Below, piece after piece: positions 49,431 through 60,080 of a DNA stretch of 64,000 nt. The DNA is from Peromyscus leucopus (taxonomy: Eukaryota; Chordata; Mammalia; Rodentia; Cricetidae): contig NC_051084.1 in assembly GCF_004664715.2 (NCBI RefSeq), positions 61,207,334 to 61,271,333 of the forward strand, given 5' to 3'. Within the stretch, counting starts at the first letter, position 1; each line of letters starts with the position of its first letter. The translations under genes were made by a program, and so were the position numbers. The notes beneath the pieces are model-generated. The model saw only the letters and a list, made by a program, of their open reading frames with translations, searched no databases and had not been told where the DNA came from.

Positions 49431-49730
49431 ATAAGAAAAAAAAATCTTATCTCAAAATAAGTAAATTCTGGGTGAGACAACAGGCTAGAAGCAGCCTCTG
49501 TGTTACTCACTGAAGGAGAGTTGGAACAGAAAATAAAAATAGTCTCTTTTCTAAAGAGAACCAAAGGAAGAACATTGCAAATTTGTAAAGATGGTGACAA
49601 GACACCAAAAAAAGTGCAGAGGAAAAGACCAGCACACTGAAGTAAGCCAGGCCCACACTGCTCTAGACACACGGTCCCAGGATGGCTGAAGGGAAACAGG
49701 ACCTCATCCAGATCTAAGTCCCCACCCACC

Positions 49731-49767
<37 letters not shown>

Positions 49768-50309
49768 ACACACACACACACAATGTAGTCGAAAGTTTTC
49801 TCTGGTCCCGCCTGGCCCTGCGGTCCCACAGCTGCTTATAAAATAATCACTCAGAGGCTTAATATTATTTACAAACTGTATGGCCTATGGCAGGCCTCTT
49901 GCTAGCTAGCTCTTATATCTTAAATTAACCTATTTCTATTAATCTATGTTTTCCCACATATACAGCCACCAACTCCCACTACAGCCACCAACTCCCACTA
50001 CAGCCACCAACTCCCACTACGGCCACCAACTCCTACCACAGTCACCAGCTCCCCACTAAGTTCCTTTGTTGAATTTGTGCAGGGCATGTGGTACCCACCT
50101 ATCATCCCACCACTTGGCAGATCCGTAGTGAGTTTGAAGCCAGCCTGAGCTACATGAGACACTGTATTAGGAAGGGAGGCAGAGAGGGAGGAAGAGAGAG
50201 AGAAAAAGAAGGAGGGAAAGGAGGGAAGTTTTGGCTTACCTCTTCGCTTATATCCCAAAACACTTCCAATTGTCACCAGGGCTGCGTAACCAAAACCAAC
50301 CAGGTCCAT
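43474..50309 (-). CDS. Tmem14a: Transmembrane protein 14A (gene-level span, four coding exons)
   Basis: Joins 50309-50240, 47508-47407, 46860-46773 and 43513-43474 (70+102+88+40 = 300 nt) into 99 residues, the length of mammalian TMEM14A. All junctions are GT/AG and phases agree. The start MDLVGFGYAALVTIGS, the turn GYKRRGGVPSLIAGL, the loop YRVSNDKRDVKVSL and the basic segment GVRFKRSKKIMPAGL identify the TMEM14 family: a small multi-pass membrane protein of mitochondrial/ER membranes, reported to counter BAX-linked apoptosis. The C-terminus is LRLVLLWL where I recall LLLL in mouse and human. The 5' UTR exon is predicted at the CpG island near 57.2 kb. The last exon lies in an inverted duplication. 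Confidence 0.95.
43762..44263 (+). mobile_element. Solo LTR, class II-type ERV, in arm 1 only
   Basis: 502 bp, begins TGTGGTGATATATTG and ends ATTCATGCTACA. 6-bp target duplication GTCAGG at 43756-43761 and 44264-44269. The arm 2 counterpart (CCTGAT at 61751-61756 on the plus strand) is unoccupied. AATAAA is near 43802. A B1-like stretch lies inside the LTR (near 43860-43930). Confidence 0.93.
44320..44500 (+). repeat. B3-type SINE in arm 1
   Basis: TGCTGGAGCGATGGTTCAGC and TTGCTGCTCTTCCAGAGGAC. Present in inverted form in arm 2 (about 61500-61695), so it predates the duplication. A (CA)n(GA)n tract follows at 44533-44618 in arm 1 only. Confidence 0.8.
45395..45480 (+). repeat. ID SINE in arm 1
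   Basis: GGGCTGGGGTGTAGCTCAGT and GCCCTGGGTTCAGTCC. Its inverted partner in arm 2 is at about 60893-60975. Confidence 0.85.
45510..45855 (+). mobile_element. hAT-like rodent repeat (URR1-type, tentative)
   Basis: CCAGCTGGTGGCGCTGTTTG to AACAGAAAAGCAACTAATAT. The first 130 bp is repeated in arm 2 and the rest is not, so the arm boundary falls inside this element. Confidence 0.5.
46231..46650 (-). repeat. Two inverted B3-like SINEs with GT/TGTC repeats
   Basis: (GT)n then (TGTC)n at about 46231-46280, followed by two reverse-complement B3 bodies (about 46300-46445 and 46470-46650), in Tmem14a intron 4. Confidence 0.6.
46773..46860 (-). CDS. Tmem14a: Tmem14a coding exon 4
   Basis: 88 nt encoding (F)TAFFLATIMGVRFKRSKK and then IMPAGLIAGL. 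Acceptor GGGTTTCAG, donor GTAAGA begins at 46772. It is not represented in the inverted copy. Confidence 0.95.
47407..47508 (-). CDS. Tmem14a: Tmem14a coding exon 3
   Basis: 102 nt: completes Gly24, then GVPSLIAGLSVGLLAGYGAY and RVSNDKRDVKVSL. Acceptor TCCCACAG, donor GTAAGT begins at 47406. It is not represented in the inverted copy. Confidence 0.95.
47700..47865 (+). repeat. B1 SINE
   Basis: AGCCAGGTGTGGTGACGCAC then CTTTAATCCCAGCACTCAGG with an A-rich tail, in Tmem14a intron 2. Confidence 0.9.
47955..48325 (-). mobile_element. Rodent interspersed repeat (hAT-like, tentative)
   Basis: GTCTTAGTTAGGGTTTCTAT start and CATTATCATCATGGTGGGAC body. The same family fills 63693-64000. Confidence 0.55.
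49335..49426. repeat. Compound (CAGA)n(CA)n(GA)n microsatellite
   Basis: Immediately borders the inner homologous block of arm 1. Arm 2 has a large CT tract (60442-60560) at the matching border. Confidence 0.95.
49427..49722. repeat. Inverted duplication, arm 1 inner block (Tmem14a intron 2)
   Basis: Reverse complement of 60081-60377. Shares CCAAAGGAAGAACATT-type sequence and CACGGTCCCAGGA. It shows that the inverted copy once reached intron 2. Confidence 0.9.
49731..49782. repeat. (CA)n microsatellite
   Basis: Nearly pure CA run ending the inner homology block. Confidence 0.95.
49797..49960 (-). mobile_element. Truncated ERV LTR, same family as 37832-38347
   Basis: Shares TTACAAACTGTATGGCC, CTTAAATTAACC and GGTCCCACAGC with that LTR. 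Only part remains, and it ends in a short tandem repeat. Confidence 0.6.
49964..50056. repeat. 19-bp tandem repeat, about 5 copies
   Basis: Unit ACAGCCACCAACTCCCACT, about 180 bp from Tmem14a exon 2 (donor side). A B1-like stretch follows at about 50085-50170. Confidence 0.85.
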
Positions 50310-50325
50310 TGGTGAGGATGCAAGT
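50240..50325 (-). CDS. Tmem14a: Tmem14a exon 2 with start codon
   Basis: Acceptor CTTTCTTTAG ends at 50326, 5' UTR 50325-50310, ATG at 50309. Encodes residues 1-23 plus the first base of Gly24. Donor GTAAGC begins at 50239. Confidence 0.95.
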
Positions 50326-51025
50326 CTAAAGAAAGGGTGAGGGGCATATTATATAGAGTTTTGGAGAACAAATGTATATACAAATGATAGGTATCCCACA
50401 AAACTATGGAATTTCTCTGGACCACCAGAGAATGGCAGTTGAATCCTTGACTCTTGCACCACCAGCTACTATCCTCCATCTTGTCACTCCAAACACACAT
50501 GTGGGGTGGGAGACACCTCAGCTAATTCTGCATTGCCTGTCTTCAAGATCTGCTATACCCTCAGCTGTTTCATTTCTAAATGAGACTCCTGCTCCTGCTC
50601 AGGCTGACTAGACATTACAACTCATCCTCGATTCCAGGCCTGCAAGGCCCTCTTTCCCTCAACCTACGACACAGGCAACACCTTCCCCCCAGCCTCTGCT
50701 CTCAGTGACTTCTTCATCAACTCTAGATTTTGTCTATAGAGGGCTCTGCAGTGGGTGGCTTCTGTCTCCTCTAAATGAGGATTCACTTGGGACCATTTGC
50801 TTTGTTACTAACATCCCAGTGGTCAAGACATCCACTTGTAATCAACAGTTAATCACTGTGCATTATAATTGCCCTTCCCTAAAACTAATTGATTGTCCTG
50901 TGAGTCATAGGATGGGTAAATCATCTCCAGTGATGAGGACAGGAGCCATTGAAACCCTGCCTTCAATCACCCAAAATGCAACAGAAATAAAATACCCTCA
51001 GGGGATAAGGAACCAGCCTCTAACT

Positions 51026-51107
51026 AAGCGGTTCCCAATCTGTGGGTCATGACCCTTTTGCAGGTTGGATGATCCTTTCACAGAGTCCCCGAAACCATCT
51101 GCATATC

Positions 51108-51152
<45 letters not shown>

Positions 51153-51273
51153 TCATAACAGTAGCAACATTACAGTTATGGAATAGCAATGAAAATAATG
51201 TTATGGTTGGGGTCACCACAAGATAAGGAACTGTATTAAAGGGTCACAGCATTAGGAAGGTTGAGAACCACTG
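51026..51273 (+). mobile_element. SPIN-type non-autonomous hAT transposon
   Basis: Terminal inverted repeats near AGCGGTTCCCAATCTGTGGG (left, expected CAGCGGTTCTCAACC) and GGTTGAGAACCACTG (right). The interior matches the SPIN family as I remember it (ATTCATAACAGTAGCA, TTATGGTTGGGGTCACCAC). A (TA)n expansion occupies 51111-51149. The flanking 8-mers CTCTAACT and CACTAGCC are a decayed target duplication (5 of 8 match). Lies about 0.7 kb upstream of Tmem14a exon 2, in intron 1. Confidence 0.75.
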
Positions 51274-51429
51274 CACTAGCCTGTTGTGGATTCATAGGTC
51301 ATGCCCCTTCATCTCCCCATGTCCCCCAAAGTGAGGGATGTAAACGAGATGTGATGTAGATCTTTAGCCTGCTAAATTCTATATTGACTATTGATTTTTT
51401 TTAACTCTCTCCTTTTCTTTTGTTTTTTT

Positions 51430-51602
51430 AGTTCTTTTTTTAAAGTTTATTTTATTTTATGTGCATTGGTGTGAAGGTGTCAGATCCCCTGAAACTAGAG
51501 TTACAAACAGTTGTGAGCTGCCATGTGGGTGCTGGCGATTGAACCAGGGTCCTCTTGAAGAGCAGCCAGAGCTCTTAACCACTGAGCCATCTCTCTAGCC
51601 CC
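51430..51602 (-). repeat. B2/B3 SINE, inverted
   Basis: GAAGAGCAGCCAGAGCTCTT and CCATCTCTCTAGCCCC. 51610-52010 next to it resembles another common rodent repeat that is also seen at 27590-27990. Confidence 0.75.
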
Positions 51603-52394
51603 AGACTACTAATTTTTTAAATAATATTTCATTAATTCTTTGAGAATTCCATAATGTATTTTTAATATACTCTCTCCTCCCCCGACTCCTCCCAGATCTA
51701 CCCCCACTTCCCTACCCACCCAACTTTGTGTGCTTCCTCTCTTTCTCATTCCCATAAAGTCCAACTTGTGTGGCTAAAATACTCTACCAGGGTTATATCC
51801 TTAAAGAAAACAGACCCTCCCTCTCCCAGCACCAATCAAATGCTAATAGCTCCCCAGGTAGGGGTGGGACTTTGTGTCCATCTCCCCATCTCCACCCTGG
51901 GATTTTGTCTGGCTTGAGTTTGCACAGCACTTGTGTATGCTGTAAGGATCGAGGTGAGTTCACTGCGCCTAGTCATTTACAACCTCCTGCTCTTATAGTC
52001 TCTCCACCCCTTCTTCCTAGGTGATCCCTGAGCCTTGCAGGGAGGGGTATGACAGACATACCAGTTAGTGTTTATTTAGCATAAGTTGTGAGTCTGTGTT
52101 AATTACTGACCACTGCAAGAAGAGGTTTCTCTGATGAGGACTGATAAATGCAATAATCTATGGGTATAGCAATAAGGTATTAGGAGTCACTTTAATACTA
52201 GTTCCATTTGGGAGAATAATAGCAGTAGATTCTCCCCTAAGGCCTATGACCTATATAGCCACAGCATCTTGACATTTTTATATTTTACTGTTTTTTAATC
52301 TATTTTCCATAGGAAAAAATAAGTATGTTAGTAAACATGAAAAGAGTAATGGTATGTGAGGTTTCCTGTGCATCTGCCTGTGTGTGTGCATGTG

Positions 52395-52480
52395 TAAGAG
52401 CATGTGTGTGCAAGCAAGGGGTTTAATCCAGGTCTTGCACACACTCTGCAAGAGCTCTACCACTGAGCTGTATCCCTGGC
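52395..52480 (-). repeat. ID SINE, inverted
   Basis: CTCTACCACTGAGCTGTATC is the reverse complement of an ID head. Confidence 0.65.
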
Positions 52481-52599
52481 TCTCCTGTGCATTCCTTTAA
52501 TTTCCCCACTGCTCCTTCTTTAGACTCACCAGTCTCACGAGGCTGACTCAGAAGAGCATCGGTGCTCAACTTACCTCAGAGTCACTTAACGCTTACTGT

Positions 52600-52735
52600 A
52601 AACCCGGGGTGGTGGCTCATGCCTGTAATCTCAGCATGAAGGAGGCTGGGGCAGGAGGATTTCTGGGAGTTCAAGGCCAACCTCACTTCATAGTGAACTC
52701 CTGGCCAGTCAGGCTACAGTGTGAGACTCTGTCTG

Positions 52736-52771
<36 letters not shown>

Positions 52772-52775
52772 ACAC
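52600..52775 (+). repeat. B1 SINE followed by (CA)n
   Basis: GGGGTGGTGGCTCATGCCTG start, CAGTGTGAGACTCTGTCTGA end, then a CA run. Confidence 0.75.
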
Positions 52776-52917
52776 ACACCAGAGGGGCTGTCACAGAAAA
52801 AGAGACAACACTGAAGGGACCCTCACATTTGAAGTGGCACAAGGGGCATAACATGTAGGGAGGCGCTGAGTTCCAGAGCATTTGTTGACTGAAGTATAGA
52901 CAAAGAAATAATAACAG

Positions 52918-53105
52918 GGGAGCTGGAGAGACAGCTCAGTGATGAAGAGCACAGGCTACTCTTTCAGAACACTGGGGTTCGATTCCCAGAACCTACAGGC
53001 AGCTCATGACTATCTGTAACTCCAGTCCCTGGGCATCGGGCGCCCTCTTCTGGTCTTGAAGGGCACCAGGATTCCCTTGGAGTGCAGACATGCATACAGG
53101 CAAAA
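52918..53105 (+). repeat. B3 SINE
   Basis: GGGGAGCTGGAGAGACAGCT to GGCGCCCTCTTCTGGTCTTG. A (CG)n(CA)n tract at about 53228-53273 and a diverged B1 at about 53275-53400 follow. Confidence 0.8.
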
Positions 53106-53232
53106 TACCCAAAAACATTAAAAAAACAAACCAAAAAAAAAAAAAACCAGAAAACTAGAGAAGAATCATGACGTGTGGGTGGGTGGGTGGGGGGAACACC
53201 CAAGAAATGTGTAAGCACAGTGCTGAAGCGCG

Positions 53233-53275
<43 letters not shown>

Positions 53276-54079
53276 TACTGGCTGGGGCATAATGGTCCCT
53301 GCCTTAAATCCCAGGCAGGGTTGATGTGTGTTTGAAGCTAGCCTGGACTACGCCATGAGTTCCAGGCCACCCAGTGCTGCACAATGAGACCGCCACCGGT
53401 GGGTTAGGGAGTAAAGAACTAACTAAAATAAAACTTAAAAACTAAACAAATAAACAAATGGAAAAAGTTTAAGAAGAAACTGTCATGGGGTGATGAGAAA
53501 GACAGTTCTGAGACACCAGCACATGATTCTATCCCACCCGTCAATCACTGGGAAACTTTGCAGGGAAGTGCTATCAGGTACGTAATTCCCAGATGTGAAA
53601 ACAGGAGCACAGAGAGGGCAAGCAACGTCCGAACCACACACAGCTAAGATTTCAGAATCAGGGAAGGCTCACTGCTGGAAACCAGGCAATTCCATCCCTG
53701 AGAACTGAGTTATTGGGCTGAACAAGGTGAATAGGCAGTGGGAAGGATGCTCTTCAGAGTTCTCCATCGTGGATTCTTCCCCTGCATGGCCCCATACCTT
53801 GTGACCACAGTGTATCATCCACCTGGTGACTCACACTCTTCTGCCCTATGGGCATCTCAGAGTAAGTCCTACATTATTACTACAAAGGGATAAATCATGT
53901 ATCACCACAGACCTTGGCTTCAAGCTGATATCACGGCTTACTAGTTGTATAAAATCAGGTGCATTCCTCAACTGTCCTGCTATTACATTTCTCCATTTTT
54001 CACAAAAGGAAACTAGAAAATTCTAGCTCACATTGTTACTGTAAAATTCAATTAAAGCTCCAGAAGAGTACCTGGCACA

Positions 54080-54470
54080 CACTGAGCATTCAACAAACAT
54101 TAATTGCTCTAAGCACAGAAAGACAAATTCCATGTGTTCTCACTTACACATGGAAGCTAAAGAGTTACCAGCACCTGGAAATGGTGTGGGGAAGCAGAGG
54201 TTAAGGGGTACACAGTGTCCCTGTAAAGGAGGAACAATGTCTAATGTCCTTCAGCACAGCGGGATAGCTGAGGTTGGCAAAAACCAGATTCCTCAATAGC
54301 TAGTATATAGGATTATGGATGGTCCCAGCATAAAGAAATAATAAATGTCTGGGGTAATGGCTATGCCAATTGCCCTAATCTGTTGATTACACGTTAAATA
54401 CATGATATTAAAATGCCACAGTCTATCACATAATTATATATAATTACTGTGTCAATTATATAAAAGTATA
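54080..54470 (+). mobile_element. Old L1 3' end fragment
   Basis: TCACTTACACATGGAAGCTA, then GTCTGGGGTAATGGCTATGC and an AT-rich end, the wording of an ancient mammalian L1 3' end. Confidence 0.55.
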
Positions 54471-54954
54471 TTTTAAAACAAGTATCTGTGCAGTAATAAT
54501 ATAGTAATGATATTATTTTATTGTTACTCCTATTTTAAGGCTATTACTGTTTCCCTACCAAGGGACCAACTGACAGAGAGTAAATCCATCATTTGGACAT
54601 CCAATAAAGCATACTTAAACTCCCTTCCTCTCAACAAGTATTTATTGAGCATTATCTTTTTACAAGGCAGTAGGAAGCAGTTTCAGAAAGGTTGTGGACA
54701 CAGGCTTGTCTACAGTACAACAGAGCAGGGAGAAGCAGATGGTGGAGAACCCCGAGAGGACAGGCATCTGATGGACACTGGAACCTAAGGGAGGATGTCC
54801 AGGGGAGGGAAGGTCCCAGCTGGGATCTTGGGAAAAGCAGGAATAAGTGCATGAGCAAGTGTTCCAGGCAAGTGAATGAACACGTGCAAAGGCTTCCAGG
54901 AGTTAGATAGAATGCAAGGCATATTTGCAAATAAAATGAAACGCAAAAGGGTAG

Positions 54955-55130
54955 AGGGAGGCTGGGGATCGCTTGGCAAAGAACCTGAGCTCTGTTTCCA
55001 GCACCCAAGTTGGGCAGCTTACAACTGCCTGTAACTCTAGGTCCAGGGGATCTGATGACCTCCTTTGAACTCCGAGGGCAAGTACACTCATGTGCACAAA
55101 CCCACACAGAGACACACATAATTAACAAAT
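54955..55130 (+). repeat. B3 SINE
   Basis: GGAGGCTGGGGATCGCTTGG to TGACCTCCTTTGAACTCCGA. A 183-codon minus-strand frame runs through it and is not a gene. Confidence 0.6.
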
Positions 55131-55715
55131 AATAAGGACAAATCTTAAAACTGAAACAAATGGGCTGTGAAAAGAGCACCTGGTCAGAAATATCACCCTG
55201 CACTCAGCAGCCCCGCAAAGGGAGTGTGTGGCTCCTGTCCCAAGGCCAGTGAAGGGTTAAATAGCAAGCCTTACAATCTGACTTCAAGTCTACTCAATGT
55301 TCCCTAGCTGTGGTAGGGGAACATCAGGAAGGCAGGGCATAAACTGGGGGCTGACTGCAGGAACCTCATTGGTTGAGGAGCGTAATCCACCCCAGAGAAA
55401 GGACAATGAAGGAGAAGGAGGTGGATGAATTTGAGGGATTCAGTGTTTAGAATCCACAGCCTGGAGCTGGGCACAGAAAGGCAGGGAACTTGCCAGCATG
55501 ACTCTTACAGGTCTCTGGCTTGGACCTCTAGGAGATGTGGGGGAGGGTAGTGGTGATGCTTTTCCCTGAGTCAGAGCCCTGGGGCAGTCAGGAGCAAGTA
55601 TGTGTGTGTGTGTGGGGGGGGGTGTTAATATTCTGACCCTCCCTTGGTAAAAGTCTCATTTTAAGGAAAACTCCTCCCCTTCTTCTCTCTCTTCTGCTTT
55701 TCCTCCCAGGAGCTA

Positions 55716-55716
<1 letters not shown>

Positions 55717-55783
<67 letters not shown>
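55717..55783. repeat. (CT)n microsatellite
   Basis: About 33 CT units. A short GT/G run is at about 55601-55622. The flanking sequence (LTR-like AATAAACTCTCCTGGTG near 55832) is unassigned, and I see nothing further in 55860-56900. Confidence 0.95.
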
Positions 55784-55785
<2 letters not shown>

Positions 55786-57176
55786 TCTCTTCTCCCTCTC
55801 CTTCCTATCTTTCTTTTCATCTCTCTATTACAATAAACTCTCCTGGTGAATGCAACGCCTGGGTGTGAATGACTTTCCACGCCCCCTCCCATCTGTCCAT
55901 CAGGTTTTCCCTCAGGCATGGGATAGCCTGGCTTGGCCAGCTGGGGGTTTTCCACTCGTGCAAATTCATAACAGGAGGGGCATTTGGAATATAGACTGAA
56001 CAGCCAGGAAGATACTCTTACTAGGAATCCAAAGCTAGAAAGACAGATCATTCATCATTGGATAGTAATTTGGGGCCTTATATTTTCTTCTAAGCTAACC
56101 CAAAGTGTGAAAAGTAGATTGACCTTCTTCCCAAAACCCCCAAACGGCTTCTGTGACCCTTTCTTAGAAATAAATTCCTTCAATTTGGCGTAAAACTGCT
56201 TGTGGTGTGTTGCCTGTCTGAATCTCTTTTCTTGGCCAGTCAAGCTCATTGAGGGCAAAGCCACAGTTGCGTCCATTGCTGATCTGCACACAGCACCAAG
56301 CTCACTGCCCTGAGTGACTGGGTGACGGTGGTTCACATAAACAACCTGCTGAAATTATCCCCTCCAATGCCCCACCACCCCTGCCTATAATGTCGGGAAC
56401 CCAACAGTTCCTTCATCTCCACAGAGAACTGAGTGTTGTTCTAAAGAAGGCGAAAGGAAATCCATTTCCAACCCTTGCACGCTGAGAAAATCCACACAAG
56501 TCAATCGTATTTCTTGCTTCTCCATGGCAGAGGCCAGTTTCCAGACCACAACCAAGCATTAAGGGAAGAGGCTGTAAGAACATGAAAGGAATGGGGTGTG
56601 GCTGGAAGAGAGGGGAACATTCATTGAATGTTCCTGCAAAAGACAGAAAGCTTGATACACACACAAGGCCAGAAAGCATCCTGGACGCAATGCAGCAAAA
56701 ATGATTTACTGCTCGGCACACAAAACTGAAGGGCAAATCCCTGCCTTCTCCTTTCCCAAAACCTCGAAGGTCTGGTCCACTCACTAAGAGATCTATAGAC
56801 AAATATACACAGAGCGTTTTTCACACAAAAATGAAACAACTGCCTACGTCTGAGCTAAGCAGGGATGAAAGCCATTTTTTAAGGAAGCCGGGTTGAACCT
56901 TACCGATCACCACACCCCCCTTATGGCAAGGTAGAAGGTAAAATATGTGCGATATTTAGGGCCCCGGGAAGGCAGAAATTCAGGAAATTCCCAGCATCAG
57001 GACAGGAAAGAGCTCTGGGAGGGCAGCCTCCATCCCTCCTTCCCCAGGTCCTCTGAATTTTTTTCTTGATGTGGAGATTGAGAGATTGAAGGAGAGGGCG
57101 CATGCTCAGCAAAGACCCGTTTATTTTCATGCCATTGCAAGGAAAGTTTCCTTGATGGGATGGGTGCACAGCTCAC

Positions 57177-57510
57177 CTGCAGCCCTGAGCCCTTGCTGCA
57201 GCTGAAGAGGAAAAGTGGGGATGCGCAAGCGCAGTACCTCACCCCGGAAGCAGTTTCCGAGCCAGCGCTCTGCCGCACCGGGTCCCACCTTAGCAGGGAG
57301 GACAGCGTCCTCTTCGGAGCCGCTTCGTGGGACGCGGCGTCCCTGATCCCACGTCCTTCTGCTTTCGGAGGACCGGAAGCGGGGTGCAGCTCTGGATCTG
57401 CGGGAGACTTGCTGGTCCGTGCGGGCTTCCTCGGTCCCGGGAGCGCAGGGCTGGAGTCGGCTGCCCCCTTCCGGCCGGACCGACGCGTGCAGCAACTCCT
57501 TCCTTTAGCT
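57177..57510 (-). promoter_or_regulatory. CpG island: predicted Tmem14a promoter and exon 1
   Basis: The only CpG-dense stretch in the window. On the minus strand it contains ACCGGAAGC/GGAAG ETS-like sites (seen on the plus strand near 57374), an NRF1-like TGCGCTTGCGCA (near 57232-57221), and two good donors: CAG|GTGAGC with exon end at 57177 and GGG|GTGAGG with exon end at 57243. Either would splice to exon 2 at 50325. The exact start site is not determinable, and open frames on both strands here reflect GC content. Confidence 0.65.
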
Positions 57511-60080
57511 AGGATCTCCAAATGAAGGAAGTTTTGGGTTTTTGTTGTTGTTTTTTAGGAAGCCAAGCAATGTACATACAGGCTGTCTACAAATTGTTTA
57601 TGTTTTCAATGGAGGGAACTGACGTTCTAAAAGATAAAGTAGGATCTCCAAAGAATTCATGTTGATCTGGTTTACAGCCCGACTTCTCTTACAGCTTACT
57701 GTCTCTAGGATCAGACAGATGTAGGTAGGTGTGACATCAAGATACGGCTTTCATGCTGTTGAGACCAGGGCTACTAGCCTTAGACATCTGGGAGGAATGG
57801 TACAGAATGCCAGAGTTGGAAAGCGTTTTGAATCTTGCGAATCCAGGGAAATCAGTTCCCAGAAAAGAACTGTAAGTTGGCATGAAGTCGTGCCTCTTGG
57901 TAAATTCTCACGCCGCTCCAGTTTTGCTCTCCAGACTAAAAATAGTAACCAGGACGAACCCTCTGCTCTCTGTTACACAGCAGCAGCCCAGGTATTGAGG
58001 AAGGCTCCAGGATGCTGTGGTGTGGGGAATAACAGAATTCCCCAGAATACACAAACTAATCTAACATCATGTACGTCAAATCTTGTAACATTCATTTGCT
58101 GGACCTATTCCTTCCACAGTGAAGGTATTTGGGAAGTAATGTCAATGTATCTTGAGAATTGGGAAGTCTAAACTGGTCCTAGGGGATTCACCAATCCCTG
58201 GAAGAGTCACAGGAGCACCGGCAGCGCGTCACAGGGATTAGAGGCAGTGGCATCCAGATGTTTGCCTCTGAGTTCTCCTGGCTCTCCTTCCCACCCTGCC
58301 ATGTCCACTCTCACCCCAGCCTTCTCTCTCCCCTCAGACTCACAGAACACTTTCCCTACCCCAAATAAAATGAGAACCTTCTTAGAATCCCTCAACAACA
58401 TGATCTGAATAAATACCTTCCCCTCTGGGAGAGTAATTTTCCGGTGTTACTGCTCACTCTCTTCAGCTGGGTCAGCTAACCAGATGCTTCGGATGCATGC
58501 CCCATTGCCTGAACCCCTTCCCGTCTCTAACATCCCAGCCTTCCTGGGCCCTGACAACGACATTCTAGTTCCAGCAGGAAGTATTTACAGAAGAGTGTGT
58601 CATCCCTTGTCCTCAACGAAAGGCTGGAATGTTGGGTCCAAGGAAACTCCCCGGTAAAGGGGACAAAATGGCTACCTCCAGTGCCTACTGGCGTACCAGG
58701 AAAGGTACCTGTTAAAACCAAATAGACCCAACCCCACAAAACAATAAGGATATAAAATACTTAATTAGTTTTTCAGTTATGCATATTTAAACTTTCTGGA
58801 CTTCATAGTCAAACTTTCGTTGTGTTACAGGCAGATTATTTTTTTTATATTTATTTTGTTGTATTTGCTTTTTAGAAATGGTCTCACTATGTAGCCCTGA
58901 ATGGCCTGAAATTTACTATGTAGAACAGGCTGACCTTGAACTCATATTGATCTGCCTGTCTGTGCCTCCTGAGACATGGGATTAAAAGAGTATGCCACCA
59001 TACCCAGTCTAAAAAATAAGAGCATTAAAAAGATTAATTATAGGCAGGTATAGTTAGCTTATGGAGTATTTTGGAGATGGCACTGTAAGCTATAACGAAG
59101 AATGTGTGTTTTGCAGTGTAGGACAGGATATTCTGAGTTTCTTTGTAAATCCATTTGATCTGTGGTGAGGTTTAAATCTGAAGTGTCTTGGTTCAATTTG
59201 GAGCTGGATGACGCATCTAAAGATGAGATTGGGCTGTTAAAGGCAACCACAGCTATTGTATCCAGATCTGCCTGCTCTTCTATGCTCACTAATATTTGCT
59301 TTATGCAGTTGCTAACTCAAATTTTGGTATGTATAATATTTATAATTGCTATGTCTTCTTCATGAATTGTTCTCTTATTATTATTAGTGACCTTCTTTAT
59401 ATTTTCTAATTTTTGTTTAAGGTCAATTTTGTTCACTATCAAAATAATACACCAGCTTATTTTGGGCTTTTGTTTGCTTAATTTAATTTTGATATTTGAC
59501 TCTCCTTTTGTGAGTGTCTTCACCAGTGAGATGTGTTTCTTTCTTTTTCGGCATGGTCTCTCTTTGTAGCCTTAGCTGTCCCAGAGCTCACTATATTGAC
59601 CAGGCTGACCTCAAACTCACAGAGATCCTCCTACCTCTGTCTCCTGATTGCTGGGATTAAAGGTATGCACCATCGCACCTGACCTAATTCTTATAAATTT
59701 GTGGTTGTTTTCTGATGGTTGTCTATTCTCTTCTGTCCCCCTGATAGTACCAGGGAGCTTGCTGTGTGCTGTTGGACATGATAGACTCCTTCCTGGTTCT
59801 CCTCTGTTCCCGTCTTCCCATCATGAAGCTGGTCCTTTGCTGTCCTTGTGACCAGGTCACCCTCTTCCTCCTCTGTCCTGTAACTGGCAGACCCTGTCTC
59901 TAGACTGCCTCTGAAGACAGCACCTGCTCACTGGCCTCCAGGTCACAGAAGGACGGACTCGGGTTCCTCTCTACGGCTGCCTGTGGTGTCTTCAGCTGTG
60001 ACAGAAGAATCAGTGTCCACCAGGACCTACACCTGGGTTTGAGACTTGTGAGGACACTGGGCTTTTCCCAGGGCTGCAGG
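57511..60080. other. Stretch beyond the Tmem14a promoter
   Basis: No gene recognised. Two inverted B1 elements at about 58850-59005 and 59545-59690 (both contain the CTTGAACTCA/CTCAAACTCA and GGATTAAA signatures). The rest is unassigned. A 146-codon plus-strand frame at 57731-58171 begins with GTG and resembles nothing I know. Confidence 0.5.

Noticed and set aside
49427..49783. Shared protein-like string between 49.4-49.7 kb (minus) and 60.1-60.4 kb (plus)
   Set aside because: The similarity (for example SLQI-NVLPLVLFRKETIFIF) is real but comes from the inverted DNA duplication of intron 2, not from a conserved protein.
49964..50056. Regular short repeats suggestive of a CRISPR-like array
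   Set aside because: Contiguous 19-bp tandem units with no spacers, in a mammalian intron. The 19.56 kb array is likewise a minisatellite.
54652..55203. 183-codon minus-strand frame
   Set aside because: Runs through a B3 SINE and unassigned intron sequence of Tmem14a; no family resemblance.
56997..57525. Frames of 174, 122 and 121 codons on both strands
   Set aside because: They lie in the CpG island, where high GC lowers stop frequency on all frames. This is better read as promoter and 5' UTR exon.
57731..58171. 146-codon plus-strand frame
   Set aside because: Begins with GTG rather than ATG, and no recognisable domain. Kept only as a region of possible divergent transcription.
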